Below are positions 32,895 through 40,078 of a stretch of 40,078 nucleotides of DNA, piece after piece. The notes under the pieces were generated by a model that ran no database searches, was not told the origin of the DNA, and saw only the letters and a program-made list of their open reading frames with translations. The DNA is from Rhizobiaceae bacterium (GTDB lineage Bacteria > Pseudomonadota > Alphaproteobacteria > Rhizobiales > Rhizobiaceae): NCBI GenBank assembly GCA_029212415.1, contig JARGOF010000050.1:1871-41948 (forward strand), given 5' to 3'. Within the stretch, counting starts at the first letter, position 1; every line of letters starts with the position of its first letter. Position numbers and translations under genes: made by a program.

Positions 32895-34166
32895 TCAGAG
32901 AAGAGGGGTCAGCTTTTCTCCGGCAGCCAGAAAGCGCTGAGGGTTAACTGCCTTGTCATGGACGCGAATTTCATAGTGCAAATGGGGGCCTGTTGATCGC
33001 CCGGTGCTTCCCGCTGCGGCAATTTTCTGCCCAACAGTCACGCGATCACCGACTTTAACCAGCATCCGTGAGAGATGCGCAAAGCGGGTGGTGATGCCGT
33101 TGCCATGATCAATCTCGATCATTTTACCGTAGCCACCTTTTCTGCCGGCGCTCAAGACAGTGCCGGTACCGGTCGCAAAGACAGCCTGCCCGTAGGCGAC
33201 CCTGAAATCGATCCCCGAGTGATGGGCAACCCGGTCGAGAAAGGGATCGCGGCGTGTGCCGAAACGGCTGCTGATGGGCTGATGAGGTGCGGGGTTGGCA
33301 ATGGGAATTTTGCGCGCCAACTTCTTTGCTTTTTCAAGCTTATCGAGTGCCGTGCCCAGATCCTTGAGGGACGTATCGAAAACCGCCGGGTTTTCGGCTG
33401 TCACAAATGGGCCACCGATGCCGCTTTCCTCTTGGGTCTTGATGCCGGATTTGCGCAGGATCGAATGGATTGTCTCGACGGCCTGATAGGTGTTTGATGT
33501 CAGGTGCTGAACCTTTTTGAATTGCTCGTGTTCGATCGTCTTGAGAGAAAAGAATACGTCATCGAACAATTTGCCGGCGTTCTGCGTTGCGCTATTGCCT
33601 GCATCGGCATAGGCGAGATGGCTTATGCGAAGCGGCATTTCACGTGATGCAAACCTGTTTTCCTTGTGGGGTGGCGCAGTCTCAAGCGAGGCTTGCCGAT
33701 TTCCCGCGTCAGCCGTTTCCGGCCGTGTCTTCGGTACAGGAATTCGAACCGGGGAGACGACGGCAAGGTCGGCTTTGTTCAACAGCAAATCAATGCGCCC
33801 GTGCCTGGTGCTGATTTTTGCCTGCTGCTCCATCAGTTCGGTGACTTTGTTGTCCATCTGCTGCTGATCAAGCAATTGCCGACTGGTGATTCTGTCGACC
33901 TGAGATCGAAGCGATGCAATCCTGTCCTCGTAGGCATGTTGCATTCTGGCCTGACGGGCCATTGCCGATCCAACCAGATCGTCCCGCAAAATCAGATAGG
34001 TTGTCGCCAGCAGGTATCCAATCGCCATGACAGCTATAAAACTGGCCGTCAAACCGACCACCCAGGGTCGAATGGTCCAATGGCGTATATTGTCGCCGCT
34101 GGCCAGAATCAATGTGTGTTGCTTTGAGCGTTTGCCGAATACGCGGCTGACTGAGCTATGCGACAC
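32895..34166 (-). CDS. Membrane-anchored M23 peptidoglycan peptidase
   Basis: A 423-residue envelope protein: a short cytoplasmic basic N terminus, one membrane helix at 35-60, a coiled coil at about 65-125, a Pro-rich linker, and a LytM/M23 domain at 295-410. Zinc ligands are intact: H316 and D320 in HHSGID, H397 in GPHLHYEIR, plus H364 in RFAHLSR, so it should be an active endopeptidase. Architecture and position in a Rhizobiales chromosome resemble RgsM, a polar-growth M23 protein of Sinorhizobium, but this is recalled similarity only. The GTG start at 34166 has AGGGGA seven bases upstream. Confidence 0.9.
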   Translation of the reverse strand: MSHSSVSRVFGKRSKQHTLILASGDNIRHWTIRPWVVGLTASFIAVMAIGYLLATTYLILRDDLVGSAMARQARMQHAYEDRIASLRSQVDRITSRQLLDQQQMDNKVTELMEQQAKISTRHGRIDLLLNKADLAVVSPVRIPVPKTRPETADAGNRQASLETAPPHKENRFASREMPLRISHLAYADAGNSATQNAGKLFDDVFFSLKTIEHEQFKKVQHLTSNTYQAVETIHSILRKSGIKTQEESGIGGPFVTAENPAVFDTSLKDLGTALDKLEKAKKLARKIPIANPAPHQPISSRFGTRRDPFLDRVAHHSGIDFRVAYGQAVFATGTGTVLSAGRKGGYGKMIEIDHGNGITTRFAHLSRMLVKVGDRVTVGQKIAAAGSTGRSTGPHLHYEIRVHDKAVNPQRFLAAGEKLTPLL

Positions 34167-34215
34167 TCTATTCCCCTAATGAATACGAAGATGTTGGTGC
34201 GCTTATTAGACTCTG

Positions 34216-34225
34216 TTAAGGTTAA
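34216..34225 (-). promoter_or_regulatory. Possible CtrA half-site upstream of the M23 gene
   Basis: On the minus strand TTAACCTTAA lies 50-60 bases upstream of the GTG start. It resembles the alphaproteobacterial CtrA motifs TTAACCAT and TTAA-N7-TTAAC without matching either fully. Confidence 0.25.
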
Positions 34226-34279
34226 TAAAGATTTGATTTGTACTGTTGAGCATAGAAAATAAATAGGGGATTTCTTGCG

Positions 34280-35113
34280 TCAGGAAGCGTTGACAGATGA
34301 CAAATTGCGGTAAAAGGAAGGTGTCAATCCTGCCTCTGCACGCGCCATATCGTTAAAGGGCGCTTTGACCTGTCCGCGAAAATTTGCCCTGACCAATTGC
34401 CGAAATGCATCCGCCGGGTTGCGCTTTTGCCGATGACACAGGAAGCGGAACCATTTGGCGCCGATGGCCACATGCTTTTTTTCATCGTGATAGATGATGT
34501 CCAATACTGCAGCGGTCTCATGGTCTCCGGTTTTGCGCATCTTTGCCTGTAGTGACGGCGTGACATCCAATCCCCGTGCCTCGAGAATGAGCGGTACAAC
34601 AGCCAGACGCGCGGTCAGGTCATTGCGCGTATCATGTGCTGCCTGCCACAGGCCATCATGGGCTGGCAAATCGCCGTAATCTGCTCCCAGATCACGCAGG
34701 CGTCCGCGAACAAGAAGAAAATGCTTTGCCTCTTCGAAGGCGACCTGCATCCAGCCATCAAAAAATGATTGCGGCATGGATTCCGTGACAAAACGCGCCA
34801 CGATGTCCAAGGCCAGATCTGTCGCATTCAACTCTATGTGGGCAAGGGCATGCAGCAGGGCAATGCGGCCCTTGACGGAATTCAGATTGCGCTTTCCGAT
34901 CATGCTTGGCGGCAGCAACTCAGGCTTTTCAGGACGTCCCGGTCTGTCCGCAACGGGCGAATCGAGTGGCGAGCGCAGAGACAGGGATCGCGAAAACCAG
35001 CGTCTGGCTGTCTCTTGAGCAATGGCGGTTTTCACGTCAAGATCTGCTGCCGCTATCGCCTGGTTGGTTCCTTCGCGCAACGTCGTGATCGGCCTGGAAG
35101 ATGCCAATGTCAT
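34280..35113 (-). CDS. DUF455 ferritin-like domain protein
   Basis: A 277-residue protein of the DUF455 family with a ferritin-like four-helix fold. Candidate metal ligands lie in ALLHALAHIELNATDLAL, FEEAKHFLLVRGRL and IIYHDEKKHVAIGAKWF, the paired ExxH-type motifs of di-iron proteins; the N terminus TTLREGTNQAIAAAD matches the family. The reaction is unknown. The frame continues to 35200, overlapping bcp, but the ATG at 35113 aligns with the family start and leaves 52 bases after bcp. It probably shares a transcript with bcp upstream. Confidence 0.85.
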   Translation of the reverse strand: MTLASSRPITTLREGTNQAIAAADLDVKTAIAQETARRWFSRSLSLRSPLDSPVADRPGRPEKPELLPPSMIGKRNLNSVKGRIALLHALAHIELNATDLALDIVARFVTESMPQSFFDGWMQVAFEEAKHFLLVRGRLRDLGADYGDLPAHDGLWQAAHDTRNDLTARLAVVPLILEARGLDVTPSLQAKMRKTGDHETAAVLDIIYHDEKKHVAIGAKWFRFLCHRQKRNPADAFRQLVRANFRGQVKAPFNDMARAEAGLTPSFYRNLSSVNAS

Positions 35114-35165
35114 GCCCCCATGAAGCTTTCCTATGCGATGCATATGAATGCCTGTATGGACGCGT

Positions 35166-35630
35166 TCAAGTGCTGACGGCTTCCAGAACAGCTTCCGCAT
35201 GGCCCGGTACTTTTACCTTGCGCCAGATTTTTTCAATGGTTCCATTTTCGTCCACAAGGAAGGTGGACCGTTCGACGCCCATGTATTTTTTGCCATACAT
35301 GCTTTTTTCCTTCCAGACGCCATAGACTTCCAGCGTGGTTTTTTCCCCGTCTGACGCCAAAGCGACGTTCAGTTCATGTTTGGCAATGAATTTGTCATGT
35401 TTGGCAGGGCTGTCAGGCGACATGCCGAGAATATCTGCGCCGGCTGCGTCAAAACGCTCGCGCAAGGCGGTGAATGCGATGGCTTCTGTCGTGCATCCGC
35501 TGGTATCGTCCTTTGGATAGAAAAACAGCACCAGCTTGCGCCCGGAATATTGCGCCAGTGTCACGGTTTCGCCGCCATCGCGTGGCAATGTGAATTCAGG
35601 TGCTTTCATGCCTTCTGCAAGTAATACCAT
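35166..35630 (-). CDS. bcp: Bcp/PrxQ-type thiol peroxidase with a single cysteine
   Basis: A 154-residue peroxiredoxin that reduces hydrogen and organic peroxides, normally with thioredoxin. The peroxidatic Cys is C46 in FFYPKDDTSGCTTEA, and the conserved Arg is in VERSTFLVDENG. The resolving Cys that E. coli Bcp carries five residues later is Ile51 here, and no other cysteine occurs in the protein, so it should work as a 1-Cys enzyme recycled by an external thiol. AGAGGAC precedes the ATG. The DUF455 gene follows on the same strand; the AsmA-like gene diverges. Confidence 0.94.
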   Translation of the reverse strand: MVLLAEGMKAPEFTLPRDGGETVTLAQYSGRKLVLFFYPKDDTSGCTTEAIAFTALRERFDAAGADILGMSPDSPAKHDKFIAKHELNVALASDGEKTTLEVYGVWKEKSMYGKKYMGVERSTFLVDENGTIEKIWRKVKVPGHAEAVLEAVST

Positions 35631-35797
35631 TTGTGCTGTCCTCTGCCATGGTTCCCGACCTGTTGATAGGCCGGATGCGCTCTATATGGTAGTCATATAA
35701 ATTGTCATATAGTTGAACGTAGAATCGTCCCGTTGCTGCACATTATCAAAGCGTGGACGGATGCTGCAAACTTTGTATAGTCGCGGAACAACAATCA

Positions 35798-38700
35798 ATG
35801 TCAGTTGGAAATGGTGGGAGCAGAAAAAACAACGGACTTGTGTCTGTTGCCTTGCATTCCATGCCTTCTGCCAATGCCGAAAATCCGATCATCGTCCATA
35901 CGCCGCATGACCATCGATTGCTCTATGGATTTGCGCGTCTCTTCACCTTCCTGACTGCCATCGTGCTGATCCTCCTCATATCGGGTGTGTTTCTGCTGGA
36001 AAGTGGCGTGGTGAATGGAGCGCTTGCCAGCCGGGCGCAAACGCTGCTTCAAAATACAGTCGGGGGTCGCTTTGTGGCGACAGTTGGCGGCGCTAATGTG
36101 CGTTTCGCCAAAGGCGGGCGCCTGGCGCTGGTTGCCAGAGAGGTTGATTTGCGGGCCGGGGTGGATGGCCAGGAAGCCGTGCGGGCAAAGGCCGTCATCA
36201 TTGCACTGAAGGTTCTGCCGCTTCTTTCGGGCAGTCTGAAAATATCCCATGTTGAAATCGATGGTGGCTTCATCGTTGCCAATGCCATCGGGAAACAGGC
36301 GCAAAGCAGAGAAAGTGACAGTGAAAGTCAAAATGCTCTGAATGTTTCGTCGCTGAAGGTTACGGATCTGGAATTGTTGACCGACCGCGGCTTTTTGGCA
36401 ATTCATGATCTGTCGCGGGCGCTCAGACTGAGGGGAACACGCCGTATCATCCTGCGCGATGTTCTCATTGAGGGCATAGGGCATTCGGTGGCATCGGAAA
36501 ACGAGGGCTTTACCGGATATACCGTCAATGTTGAGTCTGCCGAAATTGCAGAAATGAATGCGGCTGGATTCGAGATCGAGGCAGCAATTCAATTTGCCGA
36601 TCAGAATATCAAGTTCGACGGCAAGGCTTCGATCAAACCCGGAACAAACAAACGGATGCAAATGATTGCCCATCTGACCGGGGTTCATCTCGGCAAGATG
36701 ATCCGTACCTTTACCGATAATCCAAACAGGAAATTCCGTCTCGAGAGTCTTGCACGCGTGGAATTTCAGGCGCTTGAGGGCCAGGGTGAGGAGCCAGCCC
36801 AATTGAAAGCCAATCTGCAGCTCTCCTCGGGCGAGCTCTTCATGGATGGAATTGCTGCGCAATTGGAGCAAAGCACCATCCGATTGGCGCTTGATACCAA
36901 GCGTAAATCCCTCGAGTTCAGGCCCTCCAGACTGAAAATAGGAAAATCCTCCTACAGCTTCAATGGTGGCATTATCGATCTCAGCAATTATCAGAGCGAA
37001 AGTCAGGACGGGTTTGCCATTGACCTGTTGGTCGACAAGGCAATCATAGCGCCGACAGACTCCATTGAACCGCCCGTAACGGTGGCGATGAAGGCCTTTG
37101 CCCGTTTTATAAAATCCGAGCGGCGTTTCTATGTGGATGAATTCATTGTTTCGGGGCAGGGCGGCACGATGTTTTCATCGGCAAGCATTCAACTCACAGA
37201 TACCAGTCCTGAAGTCAGTTTCGTCGCCAATGTGAATACAATGCAGACCACTGCCATCAAGCAATTGTGGCCCTACTGGATTGCAAAGAGGGCACGCGCC
37301 TGGGTGCAGGAAAATCTGTTCGGCGGAACCGTTACAGGCGGCGCCATCAGGGTGTTTATTCCCGGTGGCCGGATGGCGGAAGGGATGCCAGGCGGTTTGC
37401 ATCTGGACGAAAACCAGCTTCAGGTCGACTTCAATATTGAAGATGCTCGTTTTGATATAGCCGGAGATATCCCGCCGGTCAGAGATGCCACCGGTCTGCT
37501 TTCCTTGCGCGGCCAGCACCTCGAGCTTCAGATTAACCGGGGGTCTGCGTATTTTCCCACAGGCAGAAGTGTTGCTGTTTCTGATGGCACATTCACCATA
37601 GAAAGCACAGATGCAAAACCCTTGATGGCGCATTTGACCATTGCCATGGAAGGGGATGCTTCAGCCGTCGCTGAACTGATTTCCTATCAACCGATCAATG
37701 CACTGGAGCGTACACCTTACACGCCGGAAGATTTTTCCGGCACAGTGCGCTCGCAGGTCGAGCTGACATTCGGTCTGGTCAAGAGGCAGCAACCACCCAG
37801 GCCTGAGTGGAATGTGGAGTTGAATCTTGATGGCGTCAGCCTGGGCCCAAAGGTCAATGGTGTGAAAGTCACCAATGCACAGGGCAAGATGTTTGTTGAC
37901 ACGCAGGCCATGAGGATCGACGCGGATGCCGAGCTTAACGGAATGCAATCGCATCTGAATTTTATTGATCCGATCGATTCCCAAAAGGGGGTGGAACCGT
38001 TTCGTGAAGTCAAAATGTATGTGTCCGATGATGACCGGGCACAGTTTGCACCACAATTGAATGAATATATCAAAGGCACCATTCATCTCACCACAATATT
38101 GCAGCGTGACGGACGACAGGAGATCGATGCCGATCTGACCAATGCGGAATTGCTGTTGCCCTGGATTGGCTGGTCCAAGGGCAAGGGTGTGAAGGGCTCG
38201 GCACGTTTCGAGGTGATACCGCAAGGAGGATCGGCTGATGGAAATTCCGATCCCGGGCTGCCGCAGAATATGCTCATCAAGAATCTGAACCTGCGCGGTG
38301 AGGGGTTTTCGGCTTTGGGCAGCCTGCAGGTGTCGGGCGGAGGCGTCACCAGTGCCAAGTTCAGCCGGGCCTCATTGAGCCGCAATGACGATTTCTCGGT
38401 CAATATGACCCGCAAGGGAAATTCGTATCTTGTCAACGTTGGCGGTGAAGCGATCGACTTGCGTTCCACGATCAAACAGTTGCTGAAGGATTCAGGCGAT
38501 GATGAGGGGAAGCCAAGGGTTGACCTGAACGTCAATACAAAACGCGCCTTCGGGTTCAACAATGAATCCATGCAGGGGTTGAAACTGGCCTATAGCGGTG
38601 TTGGAAGCAACATTCTCAAACTCAATCTGACCGCCAAGACGGACAGGGGCAGAGCAATTGCAGCCAAAGGCACACACGATGGATCAGGCTTGGTGCTGAC

Positions 38701-39340
38701 ATTCACCAGCACAGATGCCGGAGCTGTTGCGCGCTTTGTCGACATTTACGATAAAATCGATGGCGGGCAGCTTGCGGTGCAATTGGTCAGGGCGGGCAAT
38801 GGTCCCTATATCGGCTCGATTGACATGCGTGAATTCAGCATCGTCAATGATGAAAATCTGAAGTCCCTTGTGTCGTCAAAGGCAGACGGTAGCGAAAGCC
38901 TCAATCAGGCGGTACGGCGCGATATTGATGTCAGCCGTGCGCAATTCCAGAACGCATATGCGCGCGTTGAAATGGGAAAGGGATACCTCCGGGTCACTGA
39001 CGGCATTGCCCGTGGCCCGCTGGTGGGGTTTGCCTTTCAAGGCACTGTCTTTGACGAAAACGACAATATGAATGTCACAGGCACATTCATGCCGGCCTAT
39101 GGGTTGAACAGGATCCTGGCTGAAATACCGGTTCTCGGTGTGTTGCTGGGCAATGGTCGTGACAGAGGATTGATTGGCATAACATTTCGGCTGTCCGGGC
39201 GACGCGATGAGCCGCAACTCGTCATCAACCCGATTTCCATCATTGCGCCCGGAATATTCAGATCGATTTTCCAGTTTCGCGATGAAAACAGAACAGAACC
39301 CGCTCCGCGCACCCATGATCCCAACGAGGGCGGCAAATAG
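35798..39340 (+). CDS. Large AsmA/YhdP-like envelope protein (DUF3971)
   Basis: A protein of about 1180 residues with one N-terminal membrane helix (near 42-68, FTFLTAIVLILLISGVFLLE) and a very long beta-rich periplasmic part, matching the YhdP/AsmA-like family that builds hydrophobic grooves for moving phospholipid to the outer membrane. Marks: SGVVNGALASRAQTLLQ after the helix, HVEIDGGFIVAN, repeated VSGQGG/DGIAAQLE-like beta repeats, and the AsmA C-terminal region VTGTFMPAYGLNRILAEIPV followed by IPVLGVLLGNGRDRGLIGI. The tail is short and polar. The ATG at 35798 has GGAA ten bases upstream; a GTG at 35753 and an ATG at 35861 are alternatives. Two GTCATATA copies 12 bp apart (35692, 35704) lie in the divergent promoter region shared with bcp. 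Confidence 0.88.
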   Translation: MSVGNGGSRKNNGLVSVALHSMPSANAENPIIVHTPHDHRLLYGFARLFTFLTAIVLILLISGVFLLESGVVNGALASRAQTLLQNTVGGRFVATVGGANVRFAKGGRLALVAREVDLRAGVDGQEAVRAKAVIIALKVLPLLSGSLKISHVEIDGGFIVANAIGKQAQSRESDSESQNALNVSSLKVTDLELLTDRGFLAIHDLSRALRLRGTRRIILRDVLIEGIGHSVASENEGFTGYTVNVESAEIAEMNAAGFEIEAAIQFADQNIKFDGKASIKPGTNKRMQMIAHLTGVHLGKMIRTFTDNPNRKFRLESLARVEFQALEGQGEEPAQLKANLQLSSGELFMDGIAAQLEQSTIRLALDTKRKSLEFRPSRLKIGKSSYSFNGGIIDLSNYQSESQDGFAIDLLVDKAIIAPTDSIEPPVTVAMKAFARFIKSERRFYVDEFIVSGQGGTMFSSASIQLTDTSPEVSFVANVNTMQTTAIKQLWPYWIAKRARAWVQENLFGGTVTGGAIRVFIPGGRMAEGMPGGLHLDENQLQVDFNIEDARFDIAGDIPPVRDATGLLSLRGQHLELQINRGSAYFPTGRSVAVSDGTFTIESTDAKPLMAHLTIAMEGDASAVAELISYQPINALERTPYTPEDFSGTVRSQVELTFGLVKRQQPPRPEWNVELNLDGVSLGPKVNGVKVTNAQGKMFVDTQAMRIDADAELNGMQSHLNFIDPIDSQKGVEPFREVKMYVSDDDRAQFAPQLNEYIKGTIHLTTILQRDGRQEIDADLTNAELLLPWIGWSKGKGVKGSARFEVIPQGGSADGNSDPGLPQNMLIKNLNLRGEGFSALGSLQVSGGGVTSAKFSRASLSRNDDFSVNMTRKGNSYLVNVGGEAIDLRSTIKQLLKDSGDDEGKPRVDLNVNTKRAFGFNNESMQGLKLAYSGVGSNILKLNLTAKTDRGRAIAAKGTHDGSGLVLTFTSTDAGAVARFVDIYDKIDGGQLAVQLVRAGNGPYIGSIDMREFSIVNDENLKSLVSSKADGSESLNQAVRRDIDVSRAQFQNAYARVEMGKGYLRVTDGIARGPLVGFAFQGTVFDENDNMNVTGTFMPAYGLNRILAEIPVLGVLLGNGRDRGLIGITFRLSGRRDEPQLVINPISIIAPGIFRSIFQFRDENRTEPAPRTHDPNEGGK

Positions 39341-39348
39341 AGCCGCCC
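39328..39348. terminator. Hairpin over the AsmA-like stop codon
   Basis: GGGCGGC-AAATAGA-GCCGCCC, a perfect seven-pair stem whose loop contains the TAG stop. It sits between convergent genes, but lacks a T-run. Confidence 0.6.
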
Positions 39349-39412
39349 CACAATTGTTGTACTGACATCCTTTGCAAGACTTGCATTCCAGATGCTCTGC
39401 AAATGAATTGGG

Positions 39413-40078
39413 TTATACGGGACGCACGAGCAGATGTTTTTTCTTGCCTAGTGACAGCTTGATCACGCCGTCTTGCGTCAGATCCGCATCGCTCAACACG
39501 CGTCTTTCGTCGCTGACCTGGGAATCATTGATGCGCACCGCACCACCCTTGATATGGCGACGCGCCTCGCCGTTTGATCCCGCCAGACCGGCCGTGACGA
39601 ACAGGCTCAAAATGCCGATGCCTGCTTTCAATTCACCGGATGCGATCTCGATTGAGGGCAGATTTTCCGCCAGCGCTCCTTCTTCGAACGTCTTGCGAGC
39701 AGTCTCGGCAGCTTCTTCGGCTGCCGCACGCCCATGCAAAATAGCAGTGACTTCGGTTGCCAGGATTTTTTTGACTTCGTTGATCTCGCTGCCACCGAGG
39801 CTTTCCAACCTGCCGATTTCATCCATCGGCAGTGTTGTGTAAAGCTTCAGGAACCGGTTGACGTCCGCATCCTCGGTGTTGCGCCAATATTGCCAGAAAT
39901 CGTAAACGCTCAACAGGTCAGCGTTCAACCAGACCGCACCGCTTGCCGATTTGCCCATTTTGGCGCCTGACGAGGTGGTGAGCAACGGCGAGGTGATCGC
40001 GTAGAGCTGCGGCGTACCCATGCGGTGCCCAAGATCAATACCATTGATGATATTGCCCCATTGATCCGAGCCACCCAT
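39413..40078 (-). CDS. tyrS: Tyrosyl-tRNA synthetase, C-terminal part (partial)
   Basis: The frame enters from the right edge; 221 C-terminal residues are visible. [15 protein letters not shown] is the end of the class I catalytic core that binds tyrosine, and [13 protein letters not shown] is the KMSKS-type loop. The alpha domain follows, then a C-terminal S4 RNA-binding domain ([20 protein letters not shown]) ending in [10 protein letters not shown]. TyrS charges tRNA-Tyr in the cytosol. Nothing in the visible part is unusual. It converges with the AsmA-like gene, 72 bases apart. Confidence 0.95.
   Translation of the reverse strand: MGGSDQWGNIINGIDLGHRMGTPQLYAITSPLLTTSSGAKMGKSASGAVWLNADLLSVYDFWQYWRNTEDADVNRFLKLYTTLPMDEIGRLESLGGSEINEVKKILATEVTAILHGRAAAEEAAETARKTFEEGALAENLPSIEIASGELKAGIGILSLFVTAGLAGSNGEARRHIKGGAVRINDSQVSDERRVLSDADLTQDGVIKLSLGKKKHLLVRPV

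Overview
The window looks like chromosomal DNA of an alphaproteobacterium of the order Hyphomicrobiales (Rhizobiales), probably marine or salt-adapted. The evidence is gene order and protein type: alaC-hom-(insert)-glpX-recJ; a cold-shock/DUF192/tRNA-Pro/NDUFS4-like/tRNA-Arg string; an M23 peptidase-DUF455-bcp cluster; and a BCCT osmolyte carrier. Protein identities are recognised by eye from motifs and remembered family members, not from searches.

Layout. 1-10.2 kb: the tail of an unknown protein, the aminotransferase alaC, homoserine dehydrogenase, a large opposing ABC-exporter-like protein whose ATPase site is degenerate and which carries a cyclic-nucleotide-type domain, then glpX, recJ and an SDR oxidoreductase. 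10.2-14.7 kb: an IclR regulator divergent from a 1069-residue fused reductive dehalogenase (cobalamin domains, two 4Fe-4S motifs, flavin reductase and 2Fe-2S domain in one chain), with a three-copy 15-bp repeat between them. 14.7-18.7 kb: tRNA-Glu, an M15-type lipoprotein, glyoxalase I, a double cold-shock protein, a DUF192 protein, tRNA-Pro, a complex I accessory subunit and tRNA-Arg.

18.7-25.9 kb is an apparent genomic island at tRNA-Arg(TCT). A 28-bp piece of the tRNA gene recurs about 7.1 kb downstream with one mismatch. Between the copies lie a brnTA toxin-antitoxin pair with two identical palindromic operators, remnants of two phage-type DNA methyltransferases, a membrane pentapeptide-like protein between those remnants, a UspA-BCCT pair and a Bcr/CflA-type efflux carrier. 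No integrase is visible, so the element looks decayed.

25.9-40 kb: a translationally coupled phosphate operon (PiT carrier, UspA, NptA-type Na/Pi carrier with PhoU-like tail), a small glycine-zipper protein, a TfoX-like protein, an RhlE-type RNA helicase, a membrane M23 peptidase, a DUF455 ferritin-like protein, a single-cysteine Bcp peroxiredoxin, a very large AsmA/YhdP-like protein and the C-terminal part of tyrosyl-tRNA synthetase.

The best candidates for unusual biology are the fused dehalogenase with its repeat-bearing promoter region, the pseudo-ABC/cNMP protein, and the tRNA-Arg island with its toxin-antitoxin pair and pentapeptide-like membrane protein.
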